DNA of 64,000 nucleotides from Oceanobacter kriegii DSM 6294. Its GTDB lineage: Bacteria > Pseudomonadota > Gammaproteobacteria > Pseudomonadales > Oceanobacteraceae. Made by a program: the position numbers and the translations under genes. The DNA is taken from the NCBI RefSeq assembly GCF_000422845.1, contig NZ_AUGV01000003.1, positions 594,373 to 658,372 of the forward strand. Reading direction: 5' to 3'. Below the pieces are notes generated by a model. That model did not search any database and was not told the origin of the DNA. It saw only the letters and a program-made list of their open reading frames with translations. This document shows, piece by piece, positions 46,614 to 56,030 of the stretch. Numbering within the stretch: the stretch's first letter is position 1; each line of letters opens with the position of its first letter.

Positions 46614-47480
46614 TTAGTCGGCCAGCGCGATCGGTTCCAGTGCATCGCCACGATAGGCGTTGATCACTGCTTGTTTGCTGGGCTGATAAATGCGGGTGGT
46701 GTCGGTGACGGTGGTGATGCGGCTGTCCGCCGAGGACGTTTGGCCGTCGTCGCTACTGTTGAGCGGGCGCAAGGCCAGCATCAGGTCGCCCAGTTCCTTG
46801 GCAATGCTGAGTTGTTCGGCAACCTGTGGGCGTACTTCCAGCGTGACGGTGGAAAAACTGCGCACGGCTTTGGCGTCTTTCGGCTGGTTGCCGGGGGCCA
46901 GGGTGTCGATGCGGTTGTTGAGTGCCAGCACCCGGGCGTTGCGCAAAATGGTCTGGGATTTCAGGAACGGCGAGCTGTTGTCGCTGTTGCTGCCTTGATT
47001 GGTGAGGCTGAGGATCACGTCAACATGGTCACCGGCAGAGATCAGACCAAAGCTGCTTTCGACCGCACTGGTGGGAATCGACACAGCACGCATATCCTTT
47101 TGCAGCACGGTAGCCAGAAAACCGGCGTTACCGGCGCGGATCAGCATGGCTTCGGTAATGGCGCTACCGGCAACCAGTGGCGTGCGGATTGTGGCCCCGC
47201 GCACCGATTCGATCCTGAACTGGTTTTGCAGCAATTGCAGCGGCTTCACCTGATCAGCGTCGACGGCTTGCCATTGCAGCATGGCGCTGTCGAGGAATTG
47301 ACCCGGCTGAATATCCTGGGCGGCCACCAGAATGCGGCTTTGAGGGACAACGTCGGCTGGCTTTTCGACCACGGTCACCGGCTCTGGAGCAGCAGGTGTC
47401 AGCAGGGCTTTGGCCAGCAGGGCGACGCCAGTGGCTACCACAACGGCAGCGACGGCAGTGAGCAAAGCATCTTTTTTCAT
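46614..47480 (-). CDS. cpaB: Tad pilus assembly protein CpaB/RcpC
   Basis: The 288-residue protein has an N-terminal anchor (LLTAVAAVVVATGVALLAKALL) and an SAF domain (SRILVAAQDIQPGQFLDSAML) followed by the CpaB/RcpC domain with GAGDHVDVIL-like SAGDHVDVILSL. It is a periplasmic component near the secretin. It lies between the prepilin peptidase and secretin genes. Confidence 0.9.
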   Translation of the reverse strand: MKKDALLTAVAAVVVATGVALLAKALLTPAAPEPVTVVEKPADVVPQSRILVAAQDIQPGQFLDSAMLQWQAVDADQVKPLQLLQNQFRIESVRGATIRTPLVAGSAITEAMLIRAGNAGFLATVLQKDMRAVSIPTSAVESSFGLISAGDHVDVILSLTNQGSNSDNSSPFLKSQTILRNARVLALNNRIDTLAPGNQPKDAKAVRSFSTVTLEVRPQVAEQLSIAKELGDLMLALRPLNSSDDGQTSSADSRITTVTDTTRIYQPSKQAVINAYRGDALEPIALAD

Positions 47481-47505
47481 GTGTTGAGTGTCGATTCGGT
47501 GGTGG

Positions 47506-48027
47506 TCAGAGCAGGCAGATGCAGGCTCCGGTGACTATGGCCAGACCGTATGGCAGGCCCACGGGGCGGTGTTCGTCATAGGTGGTTGGCACGCTGATGG
47601 CGGTTGGGAAACGCTGCGCCAGCCACACCATGGGTGGACACAGTTGTCGTTCCAGCGCGTTCAGCAGTGGCAAGCCCAGTGCCAGGGCACCGCCTGCCAA
47701 AGCGGTTGCCACCAAAAACACCTGGGTGTCTTCGCTACCAAACCAGATCGCCAGTGCCGCCAGCAGTTTGATATCACCGGCACCGATGCGGCCGCCGAGG
47801 TATATCAGCAAGCCCACAGCCAGTACCGCCAGACCGCTGGCCAGTGCCGGTAACAGCTGTTCGATAAGACGATCGGGTACGGCCTCATGGCCGTTGCCAA
47901 GCTGTTGCAGGACGCCCAGCAGCACAATCAGCAGCACCATGCGGTTGGGAATGGTGCGGTAGAACAGGTCGCTGATGCAGATGCAGGCCAGTACCAACAG
48001 CAAGGGGGGCAGCAGAAGCGCAGTCAT
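47506..48027 (-). CDS. cpaA: Flp prepilin peptidase (TadV/CpaA)
   Basis: The 173-residue A24-family aspartic peptidase has five or so membrane segments, the first catalytic aspartate in ISDLFYRTIPN near 18-29 and the second in the GxGD motif GRIGAGDIKLLAAL near 79-92. It cleaves the Flp pilin and the TadE/F pseudopilins on the cytoplasmic side. It lies 3 bp after the flp pilin gene. Confidence 0.93.
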   Translation of the reverse strand: MTALLLPPLLLVLACICISDLFYRTIPNRMVLLIVLLGVLQQLGNGHEAVPDRLIEQLLPALASGLAVLAVGLLIYLGGRIGAGDIKLLAALAIWFGSEDTQVFLVATALAGGALALGLPLLNALERQLCPPMVWLAQRFPTAISVPTTYDEHRPVGLPYGLAIVTGACICLL

Positions 48028-48030
48028 GGC

Positions 48031-48222
48031 TCAGTTGGAGCTGCCGGAGCTGGAGGTAATCTGGTCGGCAATGGCCGAGAAGCGCTCTTTCAGGGCAGTC
48101 ACGAAGACACCGTCGGAGCCAAAAATCAGCGTAATGGCGGCGGCCATGGAGGCTGCAAGAATGCCGTATTCAATCGCGGTAACGCCGCTTTCGTCTTGCA
48201 TAAAACGTTTAAGGGTGCGCAT
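48031..48222 (-). CDS. flp: Flp major pilin
   Basis: The 63-residue prepilin has the Flp motif: basic leader MRTLKRFMQDESG, cleavage after Gly13, then VTAIEYGILAASMAAAITLIFG with Glu at +5 and Tyr at +6. The short mature chain ends in a Ser/Gly-rich tail. It is the first structural gene of the tad operon. A palindrome and an AT-rich leader (48223-48311) precede it. Confidence 0.95.
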   Translation of the reverse strand: MRTLKRFMQDESGVTAIEYGILAASMAAAITLIFGSDGVFVTALKERFSAIADQITSSSGSSN

Positions 48223-48292
48223 GGAGTGCCTCTGTGTCCTTCAGGTATTTGGGTCTAAACAAGAGTAATTCTTATTTGTTATTGGGAGAACG

Positions 48293-48307
48293 GATTAAAA
48301 ATTAATC
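48293..48307. promoter_or_regulatory. Palindrome upstream of the flp pilin gene
   Basis: GATTAA-AAA-TTAATC is a perfect dyad 71 bp before the flp start and just after the histidine-kinase stop, within an AT-rich 90-bp gap. It may be an operator or an upstream element for a separate strong flp promoter, since pilin needs far more transcript than the kinase. Confidence 0.4.
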
Positions 48308-48311
48308 TTTG

Positions 48312-49694
48312 TTAAGAAAGGCGTTCGGGGAAGCGCAGCTCCACCCGCAAGCCGGGCTGGTTGTTGCTGAACACCAGTTGCGCCTGATGGTAGTCGGCCA
48401 CGGCGCGTACCAGAGTGAGGCCGAGGCCGTAGCCGGGGGCGCTGGCGGGGCGGTCGTCGAGGCGGGCAAAACGCTCAATCGCCTTGTCGTACTGGTGTTC
48501 GGCGATGCCGGGGCCCTGGTCACTGACGGCCAACACCAGTTGGCCATTGCGGCGGCAGGCATGAACGCAGATATCCCCCTGACCGGCGGCGTACTTCATG
48601 GCGTTTTCGATCAGGTTGCTGACCACTTGCATGATCAGTGAGCGGTCGCCGCGCAGAAACCGCACGTCCTCGCTCAGTAGCAGCTGTAGCTGGTTGCCCT
48701 GATCTTCGGCTAACGGCTGATAGTAATCGACCAGATCATCCAGCAAGGGCGGCAGGTCTATCAGGGTGGGGGCGCTGCGACGACGGCCGGTTTCTACTTC
48801 GCCAATTTGCAGCAGCGCACTGAACAGGGTCTGGATCGAGCCGCATTCCTGTTGCAGTTGATGCAGCTCGGGGACGATGCTGTTGGGAGCCTGCTCGATG
48901 ATGTCGCTGAGGTGGTTTTGCAGCCGGGTCAGCGGGGTGCGCATTTCGTGGGCAATGTGGTGGCTCAGGCCGCTGACTTCGTTAAGCAGCCGCTTGATGG
49001 TCTTGAGGTTATCCACCACTGCCACGTTAAGCTGGTCGATCTCGTCATTGGAGGTGACATTGACGGTGGCGAGGTCGTAGCGGCCGCTGGAAAATCGCTG
49101 CATTGAGCGCAGCACGTTGTCGATGCGGCCGAGGTTGTGCTGGCCCGCCCGCAGCGTCATAAACAGCACAATCACCAGCACCGTCAGCATGATCATGCCA
49201 GCGATCAAGGGCACCGGCTGCACCCGCAGCATCATGCTGTCCATGTCGTAGGCCAGAATCAGTTCCCCCGCCTCGCCCAGATTCATGCGCACGCCGACGG
49301 TGCCGGTGGCCAGGTGATGCTGGCTGTCGGTGGGGTTTTTCAGCTCACAACCGTCGTGGTCACACAGCAGTTTGTCCATTAGGGCGGCGTTGCCCAGCTC
49401 GGGCTGGTGATCCAGATTCAGGTAGATGGCGTGTTCGGCCAGTTTCGGCCGTTCCCGTAGCAGCTCATCGAGGTAGTCGTGCACTTCCGGGGCGGATTTG
49501 TTGGCGAGGTCGAGCTGGCTGATTTCGTTCAGCAGGGTTTCCTGTACGTGGCCAAATGCCACTGCCCGGAACAGGCAGCCAATGGCAATCATGGTCAGCA
49601 GTATCACCAGCAGCAGCAGGTACGCGACACTGGCCATCTGGCGGAAATAGCTGCTGTCGAGCAGGCGTCCAAGCGGTTGTTTAATGAATTTCAT
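48312..49694 (-). CDS. Sensor histidine kinase of the tad locus
   Basis: The 460-residue kinase has two membrane helices (about 20-47 and 165-185) around a periplasmic domain of about 115 residues with two cysteines (CDHDGC). A HAMP-like region follows, then the phospho-accepting H box SHHIAHEMRTPLTRL near 247-261, and the N and G boxes NLIENAMKYA and VSDQGPGIA. It overlaps the response-regulator gene by 14 bp. The signal sensed is unknown; location implies control of pilus expression. Confidence 0.92.
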   Translation of the reverse strand: MKFIKQPLGRLLDSSYFRQMASVAYLLLLVILLTMIAIGCLFRAVAFGHVQETLLNEISQLDLANKSAPEVHDYLDELLRERPKLAEHAIYLNLDHQPELGNAALMDKLLCDHDGCELKNPTDSQHHLATGTVGVRMNLGEAGELILAYDMDSMMLRVQPVPLIAGMIMLTVLVIVLFMTLRAGQHNLGRIDNVLRSMQRFSSGRYDLATVNVTSNDEIDQLNVAVVDNLKTIKRLLNEVSGLSHHIAHEMRTPLTRLQNHLSDIIEQAPNSIVPELHQLQQECGSIQTLFSALLQIGEVETGRRRSAPTLIDLPPLLDDLVDYYQPLAEDQGNQLQLLLSEDVRFLRGDRSLIMQVVSNLIENAMKYAAGQGDICVHACRRNGQLVLAVSDQGPGIAEHQYDKAIERFARLDDRPASAPGYGLGLTLVRAVADYHQAQLVFSNNQPGLRVELRFPERLS

Positions 49695-50343
49695 AACCTA
49701 CATTGCGAATGGTACAGAGCAGCTGGGAGTCGAATCCCTTGTCGATTTTGGTGCGCAGTTTCGACATGTGAACGTCGATCAGATTGGTGCCCGGGTTAAA
49801 TTCGTAGCCCCAGGCTTTTTCCAGCAGCATGGATCGGCTGACGGTTTTGCCACGGTTTTCCACCAGCACTTTCAGCAGGCAGAACTCGCGTTTGGTGAGG
49901 GTGATCTTTTTGCCCGCCCGGCACACGCTGTGGCTGCCCCAGTCGATCTCGAGGTCATCAATGCGAGTGACGTTGGACGGTTGGTGGTTGCGCAGGCGGA
50001 TCAGCACTTCCAGGCGTAATTGCAGTTCGGTGTAGTCGAACGGCTTGCAGAGGTAGTCGTCAGCACCGGCCTTGAGGCCCTCAATGCGGGATTCAATCTG
50101 GTCGAAGGCCGACAGCATCAGGATCGGTGGGTGGTTCTGCGGAGCCAGGGTGTTGAGTACATCAATGCCGCTGATATCGGGTAAGCCACGATCCAGCACC
50201 ACCACGTCAAAGGCTTCTTTTTGCAGCCGGTCGAGGGCACTGGCCCCTTCACTGACCAACGCACATTCGTGGCCATTGTGGTTAAGCTTGCTGGCAATCC
50301 AGTAGCCCACGCTTTGATCGTCTTCGACAACAAGAACTCGCAT
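49681..50343 (-). CDS. OmpR-family response regulator of the tad locus
   Basis: The 220-residue protein has a receiver domain (VVEDDQ at the start, phosphorylation site in VVLDRGLPDISG near residue 51, LCKPFDYTEL) and a C-terminal winged helix (ITLTKREFCLLKVLVENRGKTVSR, LIDVHMSKLRTKI). The frame extends 21 codons upstream, but the receiver domain starts at ATG 50343 with AAGGGGGC ahead. The gene begins the leftward run through the kinase into flp and tad and is divergent from the large surface-protein gene. Confidence 0.93.
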   Translation of the reverse strand: MRVLVVEDDQSVGYWIASKLNHNGHECALVSEGASALDRLQKEAFDVVVLDRGLPDISGIDVLNTLAPQNHPPILMLSAFDQIESRIEGLKAGADDYLCKPFDYTELQLRLEVLIRLRNHQPSNVTRIDDLEIDWGSHSVCRAGKKITLTKREFCLLKVLVENRGKTVSRSMLLEKAWGYEFNPGTNLIDVHMSKLRTKIDKGFDSQLLCTIRNVGYEIH

Positions 50344-50633
50344 AAATCTGCCCCCTTGAGCAGGAATCCGGTGATCACAACGGCCACCGTCAGTTTTGCG
50401 TCCCAAGAAATTTAATGAAACGTCAAGTTTCTAGGGCGGAGGAGTTTACGATTTCATTGCTCATTGTAAATAACAATCATTATTATTAAGAAAACTTAAT
50501 TCCATTACGATGGATGACAATCGGTGTTCTCAACAGACTGTCGGCCGTTGCAGGAACGACGGGCTGTTTTGAGCAAGCTGTACCTTACGGTCGTTAGTTT
50601 CTGTTCTTGGATCAACTGGATTGAGGAACACCG
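50344..50633. promoter_or_regulatory. Divergent region between tad two-component genes and the surface protein
   Basis: The 290 bp include an AT-rich core at about 50455-50505. Around 50463-50481 the sequence GTAAATAAC-AATCATTATT matches roughly 14 of 19 positions of a Fur consensus by eye, which is suggestive only. Promoters for both directions are expected here, which would allow shared control of pili and the surface protein. Confidence 0.4.
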
Positions 50634-53600
50634 ATGAATCGGGGGAAAACCAAACTATCGCTGGTCGGCTTGTTGGGGACAACGCTGAGCATGCCTGTGT
50701 TGGCGGTGGATGCCGCTAATGTCGATGCGGATGACGACGGCCTGATTGAGATCAGCAGCCTCGCTGAATTGACGCAAATCCGTTTCGACCTGAGTGGCGC
50801 CAGCTTCAATGGCAACAGCAGCGGATGTCCGGCAGAAGGCTGTGTCGGCTATGAATTAACCGCCGATCTCGACTTCGACACCAATGGCGATGGGGTGCTG
50901 GATGCCAACGACGATTACTGGAACGACGGCGCAGGCTGGCTGCCCATTGCCGATGCAGACGACGCCGAAGCGGCGTTTTCCGGCACTCTGGAAGGTAATG
51001 GTCATCGCATCAGCAACCTGATGATCAACCGCCCGGACAGCGATGATGTTGGCTTGTTTGCTCGTGCCAACGGTGCCCGCATTCAGCAGTTGGTGCTGGA
51101 CGGTGATGCTGCGGCAGTGACCGGTGGCAATCAGGTCGGTGTGCTGATTGGTAACGACAACGGCAGTGATATCGACAACGTGACGGTGTTCAGTGACGTC
51201 GCCTCAGACGCCAGCAGCAGTGTGGGTGGTTTGGTGGGCGCTGGCGTATCAACGCAGATTTCAGCCTCCCGTTTCCTCGGCAGTGTGATTGCCCCGGCGG
51301 CAGATGGCGTCGGCGGCATGATCGGCTCCGGTGAAGGTGTTATTGATGGCGGCTACATCATTGGTGATGTGACCTACAGCTACGTGCGCGCCACGGTGGA
51401 AGGGGCCAATAAGGTCGGTGGTATCGTTGGTAACGGCGAGAAATACATTGTTCGCAACAGCCTGACGAACTCCGATGTGACCGGTACGGCAACGGTGGGT
51501 GGCGTGTATGGCCGCAACAACGAAGGCCAGGTGTCCAACACCGCCGTGATGGGTTCGGTATCCGCCGAGGCTGGCCCTGCTGGTGGTATTGCCGGTTGGG
51601 AGCGCTATTCCTCCATGCAATACCTGATGGTGGCGGCCTCTTTGCACGCCGGCGACCACAGCATTCGCCCGTACTCTGGCAGTGACAACAACGAGTATGT
51701 GTATGAAGGGGTATGGAACCCACAGCTGTCGAACCTGATTCAGGAAGACGCCACCACCGCCCTGACCACGGTTCAGCTGACCTGTGGCGTTGATGTGGAT
51801 AACGGCGATGGCACTTTCACCGCCGATACCAGTGGTAGCTGTGAAGGCGATGTGATTGCCTACAGCAACTGGTGGCTGGACGGCATCTGGTCGCTCGGTA
51901 CCGATAGCGAATACGCTGTGCCTTTCATCAATGGCATGGCAGCCCGTGACCCGGATGGCGACGGCCTGTTCAACGCCGAGGACGACGATGACGACAACGA
52001 CGGCGTAGCCGACGCTGACGATGCCTTCCCGACCGATCCAACCGAAACCACCGACAGCGACGCTGACGGTGTCGGCGACAACAGCGACCCATTCCCGAAC
52101 GACAACACTGAATGGGCCGACACCGACGGTGATGGCATTGGCAACAACGCCGATACCGACGACGACGGTGATGGCGTAGCGGACAGCGACGATGCCTTCC
52201 CGACCGACGCCAGTGAAACCACCGACAGTGACGGTGATGGCGTGGGCGACAACAGCGACCTGTTCCCGAACGACGGCAACGAGTGGAGCGACTTCGACAA
52301 CGATGGAAGCGGTGACAACAGCGATGTTTACCCGTACGACAGCACCGAATCCGCCGATACGGATGGCGACGGTGTTGGCGACAATGCCGATGCCTTCCCG
52401 AATGATGCCGAAGAAACCACCGACAGCGATGGCGATGGCGTAGGTGACAATGGCGATGCCTTCCCGGACGACGGCTCTGAATGGCTGGATACCGACAACG
52501 ACGGCATTGGCAACAACACCGATACCGACGACGACGGTGACGGCGTGGCCGATACTGACGATGCCTTCCCGCTGGATGCCACTGGCACCGTTGCCGCTGA
52601 CGGCGTTGATAACGATGGCGATGGCCTGATTGACATCACCACGCTGGAACAGCTGTACGCCATTCGCAACAGCACCGATGGCAGCAACCTGAACGGCGTA
52701 ACCGCGGGTTGCCCGGATACCCTGTGTACTGGCTATGAACTGTTGAATGACCTTGATTTCGACAGCAATGGTGACGGCGTACTGGACGAAAACGATCTGT
52801 ACTGGAATGACGGTGCCGGTTGGGAACCGATTGACGGCTTCAGCGCCGTGTTTGAAGGCAATGGCTTCAGCATCAACAACCTGATGATCAATCGTAGCGG
52901 CGAAGGCTTTGGTTCCGTTGGCTTGTTCGCTTCCAGTAATGAAGCCACCTTCCGTAATCTGAACCTTGGCGGTGAGCTGGCCAACGTCGTTGGTAGCAGC
53001 CAATACGGCTCGACCGGGGCGCTGGTGGGTGTGATCGATAATACGACGCTGGCAAACATTCACTCCACCGTCGATGTGTCAGCGGCTGTTCCTGAGGGTA
53101 CGACGTTCTATGGTTACTCTTCGGTGGGTGGCCTGGTTGGCGGTACCGGTTATGTCTACGGTGCTGTGTCTACCCTGACGGATGTGTACGTCGATGCTGA
53201 TATGCGTTCGAACGATATTAACGTCGGCGGAATCATCGGTAATGGTAGCGGTGTTGTTCTGACTGGCTCCGTTTTCAAGGGCTCGGCTCAAGCAGATGCT
53301 GGAAGCGTCGGCGGTCTTGCCGGCCAGTTGAGTGGCAACGCAATCCTGAGCTTGTCCTACACGGAAGCCGACGTCAGCAGCGAAACCGGCTCCAATGTCG
53401 GTGGTCTGGTCGGCGTGATGTACTCCAGTGAAATCAACAACAGCTTCAGCAGCGGTACCGTGACTGCAGCTTCCAATGCTGCTGGTATTGTTGGCACAGC
53501 TGCCAACAGCTCGCTGGTGATGAACGTTTACTCTCTGGCAACTGTGACCGCTACTGACAGCGAATCTGGCGTGGCAGCACCTCTGGTTGCTGAAGGTGCA

Positions 53601-54260
53601 GACAGCGCGCTGGTGGGCAGCAGCTACTGGTCTCTGGACAACAATGCGAACCTGACCGACGAGCTGTCCTTTGGCGTAACCAACGAACAGCTGGCTTGCC
53701 CAACCGCTGCCAACGACAGCGACTGTGCTGCCAACGTTACCCTGTACAGCGGCTGGGACAGCGACTCCTGGGACTTCGGCACCAGCTCTGAACTGCCAGT
53801 GGTGGTGTTTGATGGCGTTGCCCAGCGTGACCCGGATAGCGATGGTGTGATGGGTGCGCTGGATGCTTTCCCATACAACGCGGCTGCTTCTGTCGACGCT
53901 GACCAGGATGGCCTGCCAGACAGCTGGAATGAAAGCTGTGACACCGCCTGTCAGACCGCTTCTGGCCTGATGCTGGATGAGTCACTGGACGACTTCGACA
54001 ACGACGGCGTGATCGACAGCGAAGATGCCTTTGCAGATAACGCGGCAGCGTCTGTTGACGATGACGAAGATGGCCTGCCAGATGCCTGGAACGACAGCTG
54101 TGACAGCGAGTGTCAGAGTGCTTCTGGCCTGAGTCTGGACCAACACCTGAATGATCCGGAAAACAAGGACAAGTCCTCCGGTGGTGGTTCCCTGTTCTGG
54201 GTATTGGGTTTGTTGGCACCGTTGGCAGTTAGCCGCCGTCGCAAGCCTGTTGCAGCGTGA
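50634..54260 (+). CDS. Large secreted calcium-binding surface protein with GlyGly-CTERM sorting signal
   Basis: The 1208-residue protein has a signal peptide (LSLVGLLGTTLSMPVLAVDA), a first beta-rich GLUG-like module (about 30-400), and thrombospondin type 3-like Asp repeats (about 438-668, units like DTDGDGVGDNSDPFPND). A second beta-rich module (about 662-1065) duplicates the start of the first (DGLIEISSLAELTQIR against DGLIDITTLEQLYAIR, and YWNDGAGW in both). More Asp repeats follow, then a C-terminus GGGSLFWVLGLLAPLAVSRR that is a GlyGly-CTERM signal. Such proteins leave by type II secretion and are cut and anchored by rhombosortase. A role in adhesion or matrix is plausible. The minus-strand 600-codon ORF opposite it is a shadow. 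Confidence 0.88.
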   Translation: MNRGKTKLSLVGLLGTTLSMPVLAVDAANVDADDDGLIEISSLAELTQIRFDLSGASFNGNSSGCPAEGCVGYELTADLDFDTNGDGVLDANDDYWNDGAGWLPIADADDAEAAFSGTLEGNGHRISNLMINRPDSDDVGLFARANGARIQQLVLDGDAAAVTGGNQVGVLIGNDNGSDIDNVTVFSDVASDASSSVGGLVGAGVSTQISASRFLGSVIAPAADGVGGMIGSGEGVIDGGYIIGDVTYSYVRATVEGANKVGGIVGNGEKYIVRNSLTNSDVTGTATVGGVYGRNNEGQVSNTAVMGSVSAEAGPAGGIAGWERYSSMQYLMVAASLHAGDHSIRPYSGSDNNEYVYEGVWNPQLSNLIQEDATTALTTVQLTCGVDVDNGDGTFTADTSGSCEGDVIAYSNWWLDGIWSLGTDSEYAVPFINGMAARDPDGDGLFNAEDDDDDNDGVADADDAFPTDPTETTDSDADGVGDNSDPFPNDNTEWADTDGDGIGNNADTDDDGDGVADSDDAFPTDASETTDSDGDGVGDNSDLFPNDGNEWSDFDNDGSGDNSDVYPYDSTESADTDGDGVGDNADAFPNDAEETTDSDGDGVGDNGDAFPDDGSEWLDTDNDGIGNNTDTDDDGDGVADTDDAFPLDATGTVAADGVDNDGDGLIDITTLEQLYAIRNSTDGSNLNGVTAGCPDTLCTGYELLNDLDFDSNGDGVLDENDLYWNDGAGWEPIDGFSAVFEGNGFSINNLMINRSGEGFGSVGLFASSNEATFRNLNLGGELANVVGSSQYGSTGALVGVIDNTTLANIHSTVDVSAAVPEGTTFYGYSSVGGLVGGTGYVYGAVSTLTDVYVDADMRSNDINVGGIIGNGSGVVLTGSVFKGSAQADAGSVGGLAGQLSGNAILSLSYTEADVSSETGSNVGGLVGVMYSSEINNSFSSGTVTAASNAAGIVGTAANSSLVMNVYSLATVTATDSESGVAAPLVAEGADSALVGSSYWSLDNNANLTDELSFGVTNEQLACPTAANDSDCAANVTLYSGWDSDSWDFGTSSELPVVVFDGVAQRDPDSDGVMGALDAFPYNAAASVDADQDGLPDSWNESCDTACQTASGLMLDESLDDFDNDGVIDSEDAFADNAAASVDDDEDGLPDAWNDSCDSECQSASGLSLDQHLNDPENKDKSSGGGSLFWVLGLLAPLAVSRRRKPVAA

Positions 54261-54305
54261 TCCAGGCTCTGTGACAGCAATACCAACGTAAAATCGCAGT
54301 AACAG

Positions 54306-54331
54306 AAAAGGCCGGATTTCCGGCCTTTTTT
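54306..54331 (+). terminator. Intrinsic terminator after the surface-protein gene
   Basis: AAAAGGCCGG, loop ATTT and CCGGCCTTTT with six T in all. It lies 45 bp after the stop codon. Confidence 0.95.
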
Positions 54332-54374
54332 GCGTCTGGCGTATGTCTGGCGTTGAAGTGGGCGTTGTTAGTGG

Positions 54375-54429
54375 TGTAGGAGCGAATTCATTCGCGATGG
54401 GTTAAATCGAGAGCAAGCTCTCTCCCACA
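54375..54429. repeat. Pair of inverted REP elements (BIME-like)
   Basis: TGTAGGAGCGAATTCATTCG followed by CGAT (54375-54398) is a REP unit. After 10 bp an inverted unit (54409-54429) reads TGTGGGAGAGAGCTTGCTCT on the other strand. Both have the GTxGGAGC head and palindromic stem known from Pseudomonas REP families and shared with the REPs around the transposase at 59159. Confidence 0.85.
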
Positions 54430-54436
54430 GTTTTGC

Positions 54437-54471
54437 CCAGACTCCAGACCCCAGACCCCAGACCCCAGACC
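54437..54471. repeat. Heptamer array (5 units) at the gbcB stop
   Basis: CCAGACT followed by four perfect CCAGACC units ends 3 bp before the gbcB stop codon complement (54475-54477). Two isolated units of the other orientation (GTCTGGC at 54334 and 54345) follow the terminator of the rightward surface-protein gene. Confidence 0.88.
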
Positions 54472-54474
54472 CAA

Positions 54475-55596
54475 CTACTGCTCAATCACCACCTTGCCTT
54501 TTGGCACCGAGCAGCACGACAGGATGTAGCCTTCGGCGACGTCCTCATCGGTAATACCGCCGTTGTGGTTCATTTCCACCTCGCCGGATACTTTCTTCAC
54601 CTTACAGGTGCCGCAAATACCCATGCCGCAGGCTTTTGGAATGTACATGCCAAGGTTGGCTGCCGCGGTGTGAACGGTTTCGCCCGGCATCACGCCAATG
54701 CTCTTGCCGGATTCGGTGAACTCGACGGTGATCAGATCGTCGCTGTCGAAGGCTTCCATCGCTTCTTCGGCTTCTTCGGCCTGTTCCACAGCGTCCTGTT
54801 TCACTTCGGTCGGGGTCGAGCCGAAGGATTCCTCGTGGTACTGCTCCATGTTGAAGCCGTTGGCTTTCAGCAGGTTGCGCACCGCCGCCATGTAGGGTTC
54901 CGGGCCGCAGCAGAATACTTCGCGTTCGTGCAGGTCGGGCACCATCATGTCGAGTTTGGCCTGATCCAGGTAGCCGCGATAGCCACTCCACGGGAAGCCC
55001 AGCGCTTCGCGTTCACAAATCAGGTGCAGGTGAAAGTTCGGCACCCGCGAACACATGTTGATGAGTTCGCCCTGATACACCACATCCACGGGGGAGCGGG
55101 CGCTGTGGATAAACACCATGTCGGTATCGGTGTTGGTGTCGTAGAACCAGCGTGCCATCGACATCACCGGGGTAATACCAACACCACCGGACAGCAGCAG
55201 GACTTTTTCTGCCGGGAAGTCGATGCAGTTGAAGTTGCCGACCGGGCCGTGCACCGGCAGCAGATCGCCTTCCTTGATGTTGTCGTGCAGCCAGTTCGAC
55301 ACCAGGCCGCCCGGTACACGCTTGACGGTAATGCTGAAGCTGTAAGGCGTGGAAGGGGAGCTGGAGATGGTGTAGGAACGCATCACCGGCTGGCTTTCAA
55401 TCTCCAGCTCCAGCGTCACAAACTGACCCGGCTTGAAGAAGAACAGCACCGGCTGTTCGGCCAGAAAACAAAAGGTTTTGACGTCGTGGGTTTCATTGAT
55501 CACCCGGGCGCAACGCACCATGTGACGTCCATTCACCCAGGTATTGGTGGTAATTTCCGAAAGACCCTGTGTAGCCAGGGCAGCCGCGCTATTCAT
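54475..55596 (-). CDS. gbcB: Glycine betaine demethylase reductase subunit GbcB
   Basis: The 373-residue protein feeds electrons to the Rieske oxygenase GbcA. It has an FNR-type reductase (PGQFVTLELE, MRSYTISSSPS for FAD, LLLSGGVGITPVMSM for NAD(P)H, FCCGPEPYM) and a C-terminal 2Fe-2S ferredoxin domain (ACGMGICGTCKVKK plus SCCS). A Glu-rich linker lies near 280. Several starts are possible: GTG 55605, ATG 55602 and ATG 55596. The AGGAG site gives normal 8-bp spacing only for 55596. It is divergent from gbcA. Confidence 0.93.
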   Translation of the reverse strand: MNSAAALATQGLSEITTNTWVNGRHMVRCARVINETHDVKTFCFLAEQPVLFFFKPGQFVTLELEIESQPVMRSYTISSSPSTPYSFSITVKRVPGGLVSNWLHDNIKEGDLLPVHGPVGNFNCIDFPAEKVLLLSGGVGITPVMSMARWFYDTNTDTDMVFIHSARSPVDVVYQGELINMCSRVPNFHLHLICEREALGFPWSGYRGYLDQAKLDMMVPDLHEREVFCCGPEPYMAAVRNLLKANGFNMEQYHEESFGSTPTEVKQDAVEQAEEAEEAMEAFDSDDLITVEFTESGKSIGVMPGETVHTAAANLGMYIPKACGMGICGTCKVKKVSGEVEMNHNGGITDEDVAEGYILSCCSVPKGKVVIEQ

Positions 55597-56030
55597 ATTC
55601 ATCACTCCTGACGTCGCCGGTTACGGACAACTGCGGTTGGTCTGCCTTCGGCTTGCGGTGTCTGGCTGGAAGCTACAACCCTGGGCTCTGGCGTATGAAG
55701 CGAATAGTGCCTTGGGTCAATTTTTCAAAATTAACCATTAACGACATGACTCTGTTCCACCCGCGCCAACCGAAATTGATCCAAGTCTGGATCGGCCTTT
55801 TCCGGGTTTTAATGCGTCGAGTTTTGACTTTTGTAAGGTCGTAATCGGTCAATTCGGGCCGCCGCTTTTGACCCAGTATCGCCCTGCAACCTGAAGCAAC
55901 CGTGCGATTGCTTCTGAACCTACGAGCCAACCGTGACTGACCCCCAGCTCCGGCAATGGATTTATATCAGGCCATGCGCTCTGCATTGTTCATTTGAGCG
56001 CAAAAAAATTGATGATTGAGGAACGCGGAC
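55597..56030. promoter_or_regulatory. Divergent gbcB/gbcA control region
   Basis: About 434 bp without a gene. A perfect dyad GATCCA-AGTC-TGGATC at 55778-55793 is a candidate operator. In Pseudomonas, gbcA and gbcB are activated by the AraC-type regulator GbdR in response to glycine betaine. AraC proteins usually bind direct repeats, so the dyad may belong to another factor. A GAGGA site precedes gbcA. Confidence 0.45.

Noticed and set aside
51261..53063. A 600-codon minus-strand ORF opposite the surface protein
   Set aside because: It mirrors the Asp-rich repeats (VGVVANAVV-type pattern) and has no ribosome site.
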